Virus record (IMG/VR): IMGVR_UViG_3300008050_000005
Span: 1-43,885 of that record
Reading direction: 5' to 3' (one strand)
Length of the DNA: 43,885 bases
From: a virus
The first letter of the stretch is position 1. Every line of letters begins with the position of its first letter. A program made the translations under genes and the position numbers. A model generated the notes under the pieces. It searched no databases, was not told where the DNA came from, and was given only the letters and a program-made list of their open reading frames with translations. Below are positions 21,009-30,900 of the stretch, piece by piece.

Positions 21009-21506
21009 CTATTGTTTTTGGGCTAAAAACGAGGGTTTCCAAGTCATCACAAAATCACAATTTTTCGAATATTTTTCAAGAATAAAATCCCACCAGGCCT
21101 CTTGCTTCATCTCATGAAGTTCGGTCCAATGATCGAGCCAGGCGAAGTCAAAGTGCATGGTTGAGATTGGCCAAGTGTCTGCATCATCATGAACAATTTC
21201 AAATCTATCATCTCGTGTGCAGTGTGGCCAGACCATGTCGATGACCTCTTTATGCTTTTCCACTATGACGACCCGCTTGATCTCAGGGACGTTAATGAGA
21301 TGTTCGTTCACTAGGCCCACGCCTAGCCCTGTGACGAGCACGTTTCCGCGTAACGCCAGGTTAAAGAATACGGCGTGCTCGTCCCACTCCAGGTCTCGGT
21401 CAGTCATAATAAGCTGATCGCCGTTGAACAGTTTCGTCTGGCGGCCTGCGTTGCGAATTTCGAATGAGTTTATTCTCTGTGCTGGGATGTTAGATTTCAA
21501 TCGCAT
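21009..21506 (-). CDS. SAM-dependent methyltransferase / spermidine synthase-like protein
   Basis: The protein has 165 aa. A class I Rossmann fold is indicated by the glycine-rich motif I VLVTGLGVGL (56-65), a following VVIVEKHKEVID (acid at the end of strand 2), then EIVHDDADTW (motif III) and FDFAWLDHW (motif IV region). The short length and arrangement match spermidine-synthase-like folds. A DPPY motif is absent, so classic adenine methylation is unlikely. It is the last gene of the late region, downstream of the large terminase. The substrate is unknown. Confidence 0.75.
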   Translation of the reverse strand: MRLKSNIPAQRINSFEIRNAGRQTKLFNGDQLIMTDRDLEWDEHAVFFNLALRGNVLVTGLGVGLVNEHLINVPEIKRVVIVEKHKEVIDMVWPHCTRDDRFEIVHDDADTWPISTMHFDFAWLDHWTELHEMKQEAWWDFILEKYSKNCDFVMTWKPSFLAQKQ

Positions 21507-21509
21507 GCC

Positions 21510-21932
21510 TTATGGGCTTCCTCGGTGATGTGCCACGGGTTCCATTCTGGTGAGCCGGGCTTTGTTTATCATACCACGAGTTCTCATCGCTGCTGGACGC
21601 ACCCAAAGGGTCGGCTCACTCATCACTGTCTGCCCTCGTGAGGCGATCCAGAGCCCCTTCGCCCTCTCGACGACCATGTTGTATGGGTTTTGTTGGATGC
21701 CTGCTGTCGGAATTGGTTTCCTAAACATGGTGGGCACCTCCAAGTACTTTACCTCAATCCACCTCGGCTGATGGTCGTCGTGTGTGTGAACCCCTGTTGT
21801 ACTGTGCTTAAAGGATCTGGCGTGAAACCTGTACAAGCCGAAGGTTCCCCCCCCGGTCATTAGCCCCCAATTACCGTTACCTGTCAATAGGGCAACGTAG
21901 TCGGTATCCGGCGCAAATTTTATTGATGACAT
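21510..21932 (-). CDS. Unknown late protein after the large terminase
   Basis: The protein has 140 aa, rich in Gly, Arg and Thr. It has a beta-like N-terminus (YVALLTGNGNWGLMTGGGTFGLYRFHA) and a basic C-terminus (KGLWIASRGQTVMSEPTLWVRPAAMRTRGMINKARLTRM). No family is recognised. It lies between the large terminase and the methyltransferase-like gene with only short spacers, so it belongs to the late operon. Confidence 0.7.
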   Translation of the reverse strand: MSSIKFAPDTDYVALLTGNGNWGLMTGGGTFGLYRFHARSFKHSTTGVHTHDDHQPRWIEVKYLEVPTMFRKPIPTAGIQQNPYNMVVERAKGLWIASRGQTVMSEPTLWVRPAAMRTRGMINKARLTRMEPVAHHRGSP

Positions 21933-21940
21933 TCTATCTC

Positions 21941-23641
21941 CTAGTGTTTGAACCAGCGTGGTTCTCCTGCGGGAACAAGTCCCAGCTCTTTGTAGTGGGC
22001 TCGAAGCCGCTCCTCCTGCACTCTTTCTCGCTGACGGTCAGCCGAGACTGATTGGTCTTGGTTGAGGACATCGGTCCACTGCTTGACGCACATCGCCAGG
22101 GCTTCGACCTCGTCCTCGTGTCGCAGGCAGTTACGGTCCCTGGTGATGGTCACCATCTGCCGTTGGAGTTCTTGGTTTGCGGCAACGTCTGGGTGCATGA
22201 TCAGGCGGTGCTGATTCATCACGGGCTCTAGCGATTGTATGATTCTTACTTCCTTTTGCCCACTCGTGTGGACACCGTCTATCGACGCCCCCCAGCCATG
22301 TGGCAAGTCTTCCGTTTCTCCCTGCCGAACACGGTGCTTCATGAGGACGGGCTCTATGAGAGAGACAAACATGTCCATGCCAAAGTTGCTTTCCACGAAA
22401 ATTTCTCGCACCATGTGTTTTTTTGCCAGCACGACGAGATGCTCTAGCACGTCGGGCGAGTACCCACCGTCTAGACCTCCAACGTCTTTTATGAACAGGT
22501 TTCCGTTTAGATGTGAGACTATCGCGTAGGCGGTTTTGTCTGCGCCTCTCCCGGCCGGGTCGATCCACATCTTGCTTCCCGTATACTTTCCCCAATCTTG
22601 CGAGTACATGATTGGCGAGTAGAATCCATCCGTTCCGAACCCAAGCGATGGGATTTCTTCGCACCGTGTCGTTCCTCCTCTATCATTTGTCTGCCCCCAT
22701 GTAATGGTTAGTGGTGCCTCCTCGCGAGCCACCGGGAATACTATTAGATCTTTTAATTGGAGTGGGTACTGAACGCCACCACCAAGGTGAGTTAGCATCA
22801 TGTACTGCATCATGAATGTGGAGCGCCCCTCAGACGCTTCACGTTCCACCAGCTCGTCAGTTGTGAATCTTTCCGGCCATACAGGCTCCCCAATCTCCTC
22901 GCCCTCTGCGAGCCTCTGAGCCAGCTCTGGGGCAAGGTCATCAGTAAGCTCGTCGGCGCTTGGTAATCGGCATGGCCAACATCTAAAGACGTAGCCGCCC
23001 TCGACTAGTTTATCGTAGAGTGATTCTTTGTGGTGAGGCGTGCCGAGCATGATAATGTCGCCGCCGGGAATGAGAATGTTTTCGAATTCTTTTACTTGCT
23101 CACGGAGACGGTCACGCATCTCAATGGTCAGCGTGTTCTCGCTGGTTTCACAGTCATCGCCAAGGATGATGCTCGCTCGGCGTCCAGTGATTTGGCCAGT
23201 GACGGACGCTGCCGCGAAGGATGGCGTTCGATCATTTTCTGCTGGGCCGACATCGAACATTACCGCACTATCTCGCTGACCACCTCGCCTGTCGGGGCTG
23301 AGATGTTGGAGCCATGGAACCTGTGCAATCCATCGCCGAATCATGAACAGTGAGTCCTTCGAGTTTTTCTCCGATTTAGAAACAAGAAGGATTCTCTCGT
23401 TGGGATTCACGAACAATCGCCACAGGCAATACGCTAGCGTAACCCAAGTTTTCGACGCTCCACGGAACGCCCGTACCCCACGCCTTCGTGGTCCATCCTG
23501 TAGCCAATGTCCTATCTCCTTCTGGTGTAGGGCAAACGCTGGGAGCCCCAGCTCTTGCCACAGCTCCTCACCGAAAAACGAAAAGTCTTCAGCCAGCTTT
23601 CCAATGTACTCTTCTAGCTGTTTGTTTTCGTTTACTGGCAT
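21941..23641 (-). CDS. terL: Terminase large subunit, T7 gp19-like
   Basis: The protein has 566 aa, the usual size. The N-terminal ATPase has a Walker A-like RAFRGASKTW (57-66), Walker B IILGDD (158-163) and GTPHHKESLYDKL after the coupling motif. The C-terminal RNase H-fold nuclease begins at WIDPAGRGADKTAYAIV with D361, then IFVESNFG and a late acidic segment. It pumps DNA into the prohead through the portal and cuts concatemers, together with the small subunit at 24646-24921. It overlaps the metallophosphoesterase gene by ten bases. Confidence 0.95.
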   Translation of the reverse strand: MPVNENKQLEEYIGKLAEDFSFFGEELWQELGLPAFALHQKEIGHWLQDGPRRRGVRAFRGASKTWVTLAYCLWRLFVNPNERILLVSKSEKNSKDSLFMIRRWIAQVPWLQHLSPDRRGGQRDSAVMFDVGPAENDRTPSFAAASVTGQITGRRASIILGDDCETSENTLTIEMRDRLREQVKEFENILIPGGDIIMLGTPHHKESLYDKLVEGGYVFRCWPCRLPSADELTDDLAPELAQRLAEGEEIGEPVWPERFTTDELVEREASEGRSTFMMQYMMLTHLGGGVQYPLQLKDLIVFPVAREEAPLTITWGQTNDRGGTTRCEEIPSLGFGTDGFYSPIMYSQDWGKYTGSKMWIDPAGRGADKTAYAIVSHLNGNLFIKDVGGLDGGYSPDVLEHLVVLAKKHMVREIFVESNFGMDMFVSLIEPVLMKHRVRQGETEDLPHGWGASIDGVHTSGQKEVRIIQSLEPVMNQHRLIMHPDVAANQELQRQMVTITRDRNCLRHEDEVEALAMCVKQWTDVLNQDQSVSADRQRERVQEERLRAHYKELGLVPAGEPRWFKH

Positions 23642-24345
23642 GCGAGCTTCCTGCTAAATTTAGATTTGTGATACTTCTCACCACGAGCCATGGGCATGAT
23701 CTCGTGATACGGGATGCCGTCCATGACAACGCCAGCGGCAAGGATTGGCTTGCTGATCATATTTTTTCCGTATGCCATCGCGGGGTGACTCACGTCAACG
23801 CCGCAGCCTACGTCCATTCCGAAGATCCGTTTGTTTGGTCCACAGGCCCAGTGCGTCCCAGCAACTGAGTGTACGTGTCCGATCACGGTTGATTGCATGG
23901 ATTTTACTGCGGCGTTCATGGCCGGGGTCTTCCCGCCGATGCCTGTGCCGTGGACATAGTGCACATCATCTACGTCAATCTCTCGAACCCAATTCCACTT
24001 CGGCGTGTTCCAAACCACGCTGTAGTCTGTAATGAACCGAGCGGGGATGTTAACGCTGGCCGCCAATCGGTAGACTCTCTCGTCATGATTTCCGATTGTG
24101 ACATCAGCTTTTGGAAACGCTTTGACCCAGCGTTGTATTCTTTTTGCGGTTTTTTCAGCTTCGCGAGTCACGTCATCAGCGTCTACGTTTCGCATATGAA
24201 ACGAAATATTGTGATGATCAACGATGTCGCCAATGAAAATTGTTTTGTTGCAATTCCAGGAGTCGTAAAGGTCCTTACAAAATTTTAAATATCCGGGGTG
24301 TGTCGCTGGCTCGTGGACATCCCCGATCACCAGAACTCGACTCAT
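23632..24345 (-). CDS. Calcineurin-like metallophosphoesterase
   Basis: The protein has 237 aa with all five metal-binding motifs: GDVH (8-11), GDIVDH (39-44), GNHDE (85-89), a histidine in YVHG (132) and GHVHS (156-160). Such enzymes cleave phosphomonoesters or diesters of nucleic acids, nucleotides or proteins with two metal ions. It is inserted between small and large terminase genes, where T7 keeps lysis gene 18.5/18.7 functions. A role in DNA end processing, or in degrading a signalling nucleotide, is possible. The substrate cannot be read from the sequence. Confidence 0.9.
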   Translation of the reverse strand: MSRVLVIGDVHEPATHPGYLKFCKDLYDSWNCNKTIFIGDIVDHHNISFHMRNVDADDVTREAEKTAKRIQRWVKAFPKADVTIGNHDERVYRLAASVNIPARFITDYSVVWNTPKWNWVREIDVDDVHYVHGTGIGGKTPAMNAAVKSMQSTVIGHVHSVAGTHWACGPNKRIFGMDVGCGVDVSHPAMAYGKNMISKPILAAGVVMDGIPYHEIMPMARGEKYHKSKFSRKLACQ

Positions 24346-24644
24346 TACCCTTCCTCCTCAACTTTTGTTGGGTTCAGGTATCGCATGGAGTTAATCGAGC
24401 ACCGTGGGATTGCCATGGTGTTGTCATATGTCTCCAACGCAGGCTTAATTCCACCCGCTATGACGATGTAATCTTCCTCTTCATGTATGATGAATCCTGC
24501 GTAAAACAGTCGCTGTGGTGCTGGTAAATCATAAATTCCAACATCAGAATTATCGGCATTTTCGCAGCTGTCGGTCCAATCAACTAAAACTATGGGGTAG
24601 CCATCTCGGCTACTTGCTTGAATTTGTTCATAATGTTCGCTCAT
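24345..24644 (-). CDS. Small acidic late protein, unknown
   Basis: The protein has 99 aa when started at MSEHYEQIQ (ATG 24644-24642), one base after the TAA of the small terminase gene. A longer form starts at 24665. The pattern IVLVDWTDSCENADNSD, then FIIHEEEDYIVIAGGI, ending AIPRCSINSMRYL, resembles small phage proteins of the W.D.....G.l..e.dd.i.l.......ip...I type, whose role I do not know. It stands between the small terminase and the metallophosphoesterase. Confidence 0.72.
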   Translation of the reverse strand: MSEHYEQIQASSRDGYPIVLVDWTDSCENADNSDVGIYDLPAPQRLFYAGFIIHEEEDYIVIAGGIKPALETYDNTMAIPRCSINSMRYLNPTKVEEEG

Positions 24645-24645
24645 G

Positions 24646-24921
24646 TTACGCTGTCGCGGCATCATCCATATCGTCTAACGCTGGAAGATTCATGCCACGT
24701 TTTCGCCATTCCTCTATTATGTTTGCAACGGGGCTGTCCCCTGTCGCTGTTGTGGTGATGCCGCAGTCTTTTAGACGTTGGCGTATTACATTTAGATCCG
24801 CAGCTGTTGCCTCGATGCGTACAGACTCACCGTCCTTGGTGAGTGTTTCTCTGCCTTCTCTTAATATTTTTAAAAGTTGCTGATCATAAAGATCGGCAAT
24901 GTCGTCTAGGTTTGTGCTCAT
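24646..24921 (-). CDS. terS: Terminase small subunit (DNA maturase A), T7 gp18-like
   Basis: The protein has 91 aa, helical and acidic. It contains the segment SVRIEATAADLNVIRQRLKDCGI, characteristic of T7-group small terminases (..r....psaadLn.ar.fLk..gi). The gene follows the internal virion protein gene, as gene 18 follows genes 16 and 17 in T7, and precedes the large subunit with two genes in between. It would recognise the concatemer and assist the large subunit. It overlaps the stop of the giant internal protein by four bases. Confidence 0.85.
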   Translation of the reverse strand: MSTNLDDIADLYDQQLLKILREGRETLTKDGESVRIEATAADLNVIRQRLKDCGITTTATGDSPVANIIEEWRKRGMNLPALDDMDDAATA

Positions 24922-27900
24922 GGGTTGACCTTATATCCTTTTAACGTCTCGATTTCTTTTCTCATCCTGCTCACTGTACTCGACTCCTCGCCACGCTCCT
25001 CGATTGCCAGCGGAAGGTGTCGCTCTACGTCTTGAACATTTAAGTCTACGTCAAGGTTTCTGTACTCTGGCGAGTTTGCTAATGCGTAGTCGTGTGATAG
25101 TCCGTAGAACTTAGAGATGATATCGCTGACCATTGTTTGCTGGATCGTGTGTCCCGTTTTAGGGTCCCGCGCGACTTTTCCATGCCTAATATACTCATGG
25201 TGCATGTTACCACTCGGAAGCAAATAAGCTTCGAGAGTTTGCCGTAATGTTAAGTCATCGATTTTGATAGTTCCGTCGCCGACTATCTTCTTCATGTAAT
25301 GGAACACCGACCAATCGTAATCTTCCGGGCCAGCAACATCGCGTAGCTCTATCCCATTGTAAACCGCGTAAGACTCGGCATGGAATGGGTAGTCAAGTTT
25401 TTCTAGCGCGATCATTAGCTCGTCGGTAGATACCGACTGTATGCGAATTGGTGAGACAATATTGATTGCCGTTTGCCACCAGCCGTCGTCCGGCTGAAGC
25501 CGAGATACAGGCTCGCCAAGGATGGTGTACTGAGGAGGCGCCTCGCCGCCGCCCCACACGGTTGTGGCTTTAATATTATCCATGATCTTCCTCGTGTCAG
25601 CCACAACGGGATCAGTCGCATAGCTCATGGCTCGTTGCAGAGAGTTCCATGGAATCAGTGTGCCGAGGAATTGCTTTTGCCAACGTAGAACACCAGAATC
25701 TTCTGGGTCTGGGTTTGCAAATGCGTCGGTGAGTGCGGTTAATGATTTGATGAACATCTTCTCATTAAGCTGCTTGGTTAACGCATAGAACATCACGGCC
25801 AAAAGATTTGTTTTGTCCTGCTCTCGTATGGTTGGATCCGCTTCTAGTACCTCAAAGCCATCCGCGACGATTGCAAGAACCGTTGCGAAGGGGTCCATCT
25901 TTCGGAACTGGTATCGCTTTTCTCCAATCTTTACCGAGTAGGGCATGCCGCCATTTTGTGACCATATTTTACGTTTGTGAGAGTTGTATGGGCCAGCGCC
26001 TTGGATCATATCGTTTTCGTACCAGTACCACGCCAGCCCCATGAGCGCCATGCCTGATGCCTGACGACCGCGAGCTTCCATCATTCGTCGAGGATCTCCG
26101 CTTCGAAGATCTTCCATATGCTTTCGGTGGTATCGCCAGAGCTCGGCCTCTTCGGGCAGGCCATACTGCTGACTTCGTTTTACCGATGCCTGCCGCCTCC
26201 TAAGCGCGGCCAACTCGGACGAGTGTAGGTCGCCATCTTCAATTTCATCGATGTGCTTGCCATATTTCGTTTCTAGGTGATCTGTATACGCCTTAAGCCG
26301 AACCTCAAATTCTGGCGTGCGGCCACCTCTTAGGTTGTTTAACTTCTGCGCAACCTCGGACACTATTGTTGTTGGGGACATACCGAACGCTTGCTCCATT
26401 AGGTTCATTGGCGTTCTATAGAACGGAATAAGAATTCTTCCGATACCCCATGTGTTTTGGTCTAAGAACTTTTGGAACCCTGATGCGTTTGGACCAAGGT
26501 CACCCTGGAACACAGGCCGCGTTGCGTAGTCCTCAACATGCCTCACGAGTTCGTTGTGGCGGTGCGTCCTGTGGGTATTAACTTTCTCTGCAACAGCCAT
26601 ACCCTTTTCGTAGTCATCGTCTATTTTCGAAATCTTAGGGTCATTTATTGCCTCATGAATTAGCGTCTGCTCGTTGCGGAGGTGTCCGTCTTTGATGGTG
26701 TTTTGAATTTCTTTATCCACCATCTCGGAAACCGTATCGTGCATCTTCGATTTGTATCGAAGTACCTGGAACCTATTTGCATTTTCTAGCTTCCCGCCAG
26801 GTCGTTGTGCCTTTTTAACAAGTTTAGCCATATTATCTGTATACGATTTATCAGCAAGTGCGGTGCGTCCTGCCATCTGCCGGAAGAACTCATCGATTGT
26901 CATGATCGCTCGACTTGGGTGCCGAACCAAGACCCCACCAATGACATGATTGAGAACCCATTTTCCCGCTTTTCCCGCGAAGCTGCCTGGCTCCCTGTCG
27001 GTCCATACCGCTTTTCGTGCGAAGCTAGCGTCATTGAGCTCACGTCCGGGCATGAGCTGGCCCTCTTCTTTTGCCGCCGTTTTCAAGGCGTATTCGAGGG
27101 CGGTTGTCATGTTACCAATGTTATGCCTAAGATTTGTAAGTGTCTGCGCCGCAACCTCAAAGTTGCCCGTGGCCACAGACGTCGCGAATTTTCCTGCTCC
27201 TGTAATACCCAGCGTGAGTGCAGGAGAAATTGCCGCAAGCCCCGTGTACGTGGCCGGGCCGGAGAGCAACCAGTTTGTGTAAATTTCTTGAACGACTCCA
27301 CGGAACTTTCCACCTATTTGTTTATTGGAGCTCTTAATAACTTCAGAGATGAGGCCAAGGTCGGTCAGGTCATTTGGGTCAAGTCCCCGAAGTCCGTTAG
27401 CTATTTCTTGAACGCTGGCCGAGTCACGTCCAATTGATTTCAAGAACTCCGCAGCCTTTGTCGCGTCTGTTAGCTCTTTCTCAGTTGGAAGTTTTAGTGG
27501 CGCTCCCCATGCCTGTAGATCTTGCCCTGCTTGGGCACGCTTTAGTTGTGCGATTGCTGCGACGTATTGATAGGCGATAGCCTCCCTTTGTAGTAACGCC
27601 TTGTCAACGATTGACCCGGAGCTGTCGGCAGCTTTCTGCGCTTGCTGAAGCTTCTTTAGTCTATTCTGCAACATGAAGTTAGCGACGAACACTTTCACAG
27701 CGCCTTCGCCATGTTCGCGAGCGTCCGTTATCATGACCTCGGCTACCACTTGCTCGCTAGGTACCTCGTGCACAGCTCCTAATCGGGCGTACATGTTAAC
27801 CGCGCGTTTTGATATGATCTCATTGCTCAGTGGCGGGATGATATCCTCGTCCATAAGCTTACGAGTGAGGTCGCCATAGGCGGCGGCAACTTTAAGAATC

Positions 27901-30900
27901 TCGTGAGGGTCGTCCGGCGAAATGCCAAAGGTTGATCGTTTAGGATCCAACGACGGTCGTAATCCCGACCTGTCTGGATTCCTTTTTAATAGCTCTGGGT
28001 CCCGCATCCGTGCTGTTCCGAGGATGTCGTCCTCTTGAATCATGTCATTAAGATCTTCGCCATCTTTGAGCCCTTGCTTGACCCTGGCCACAACCTTATC
28101 CCAGCCAATCGCTGGCATGTACTTTCCTGGTGCGTATCGAATGGGTAAGTCTGTTCTCGTCATTAGACTAGCAAAGAACTTTGCCACGTCAGGTTTAATT
28201 TGGCGAGCGAGCGGCGAACCCTGGACGTCTTTATACACGTCACGAATTTGGGCCGCTATGTAAGAGAGAGCATTCGCTTGGCCAGCCGCCAGCCCTTCTG
28301 GATTCGCGATGTAACTCTCCCAATTTCTGGCGAAGTTTTCCATGGCGGCCTCGTCCCAGTTACCATCGACAACGCCGAAGGCATCCTCCATGGCTTTGAG
28401 TTGCTTCTTATTTCCACCAGCCAGTAGTTGTGCGTGTAGTGCGTGACCGAGTTCGTGAACTGCGGTTGACGCATCGGGAGCGGTTATTCCTCTGATGAAG
28501 GCGACGCCGGATTCGGTGTCGATGAGGGCTTCGCCTCGTTCGTCTTGCCGGAGCCGCTGCTCCCCAGGCCGTCCATCAGCACCCGAAACTCCTTCGTCGA
28601 GTTCCCGGCCTTTGCCAGTTCCATGCGTTCCTTCAGGCGTTTCGTGCCAGGGTCTTGAGCCCCATGCATCTTCAGACTTCGTTGGTACAGGTGTTCTATC
28701 ATCGCTTAATATCCTATCATAATCGTCGCGTGTTATGGTGATGGTATCGAAGGCTTCTACTTCAGCCCTTGCTACTGGGTCTAATTCGACCAATTCTCGT
28801 TGTAAATCAGCAAATTCTTCGAATTTTCTTTCCATATGTGCTATAGCATCGTCGGTTTTTCCAATAAGACCACTTGCCGCGTCGTCGAATTCTGGTACGT
28901 AGGCTGATCGAATGCCGATAACCTTATTTCCACCAGCACGAGTGGCGCCACGTTCTGCTTCATTTATTGTTTGAGCTCCGAGCCCTTTGGACTTAAGAAA
29001 GGCCACGACCTTCGCAACCTCTTCGGGCGTAACGCCACTGTCAAAGTAAATTTCTACGCCCGGTCTGGCGTTGGGGTTACTCTTGAGAATGTTTCCTTCT
29101 GATGAGGAAAGGTCAAGGACCAAACTTCCCATCATGGCATCCTGATCGCCATCCTTGCCCAATTGAGCCATGGTCCTTCTCGCAGATCCAAAGTCTGGAA
29201 CTTGGTCCGTTTCGGACACTGTCTTGAATTTAGGCTTTCCATCTTTGCCAAGAATAGGATTACCCTCGGCGTCAAGTTGTGGAGCTCTTCCTGGCTTTTG
29301 AGTGTTTGAGTATGTAACCTCAACGTGTAAAGATGCTTCACCCTCGCCACCCGAATACCTATAATTCTCTCCAACGCTGTACGCAGTTGCGGTTGGGTCG
29401 TCGCCAATGATCGTGCGAGCTGTTGTCTGAGCGGCAGCAACTTTTGTTGGGTCCTGCACGCCTGCCTCCATGACAACTCGTTGTGGACGTATAAGATCTG
29501 ACTCTAGGTCGAACGAGCCGCCTTCGCCGTCAAGGTTTGTCCAGTTCTTCTTTGTCCATTTTTCTTTTTCCATGAACCAGCCAACCGCCTGGAGATCGTC
29601 TGCTGACATCCCTAGACGTTTTGCTGCGTTCTCGAAGACCTCTTGTCCAAATCCCATAGCAGAACCAGCTGTATCTTTTGTTGGGTCCGTGCCTTTGATG
29701 TAGCTGCCTTGCACAGCCCCTTCAGCGTTTGGTGGAATTGGCTTACGGCCAGCCAATCTTTCCAAAAATCGAGCAGCCCAAACATCAATGGTTGCTTGGT
29801 TGTCACGTCCTAAAAGATTCGCTGCAAAGTTTACAGCTTTCACACCTTTGCCTTGTACACCCTTTCGAGTGCTGTACCAGTGCCCCGTCAACGTGTCCAT
29901 AGCGTTGCCAGTATTAAAACCAAACTTTGTAAAACCTTCGTCGGCGAGATCTTTCACCGCTGAGTCTACTAAGCCATCTTTTCCAATAACTTTATTGCCT
30001 GCTTCAACCCATTCTTTAAACGTGCCACCAGCTTGGCGATGCTTTCCGTACGCCTCAAGGACGTCATCAAATGCGCCGCGTGTGTAGTGGTGCATGACAT
30101 TGGTCATGTTTGCGAAGTTTGCTTTCACCTTTGTCTGTGGGCTTAGAGCTCCAAGTAGTTCTCCTACAAGATCTCTGTAAACTCCCCACTCTCTGCCGAG
30201 CCTCTGCCGCATAGTGGCGTACCAATTTGCGTGACCAAGAATGGTCTTTGCAACTTCATCGCCAGCTGCCGCTCGTGCTCGTACCTCAAGAACTTCTTTT
30301 TCTAGCTTACCGCCCAAGTCTTTAACACGCCGTTTTCGCTGTGGGCTGCCGACTGCGTAGGCTTTGCCGTTTCTGTTTCGGTGGAATGTATATGGTATTT
30401 TTTTGTATTTTACCTTTAGAACAGCGTTGCCACTGTCGTCCACAACTAGCTTGCCGTCGGCGTCTACTTTTTGTTTGATGGATGCAATTTCAAGGGGTTG
30501 CCATTCGCTTTTTGGGTGTCTCGCCATAGAATCAGCGACCTGTGATTTTATACTATTGCTGGTTTCTTCATCTAGGCCGTGGGCACTAATCGCATCGTCA
30601 ACAACTTGGCTATCTCTTTTGTTAAGTTTGGCAACACCTTTCGATCTTTCTCCGCGTGCTGTCCCCATGATGCGTTTGTCTTGGTGTAACGACATCACGG
30701 TTTCTACGCCATGCCCATCTACTGTTTTTACTGTGTTAGCTGCAAGGTCTATTTCAGAGCTTGTTGATTTGGACAAAATAAATAATGTATCTATTTCCCC
30801 TTTGCCCATCAGGAAGCCTGAAACAGCCTGCTCCCCAGCAAGTTGTGGGATGTCGTTATCGTGTGCAACAAGTGTGCCCATTGCAGTAATTAGATCCTCT

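Noticed and set aside
22131-22664. 177-codon minus-strand frame inside the large terminase gene
   Set aside because: Very Arg-rich product in another frame of a well-identified gene, with no ribosome site.
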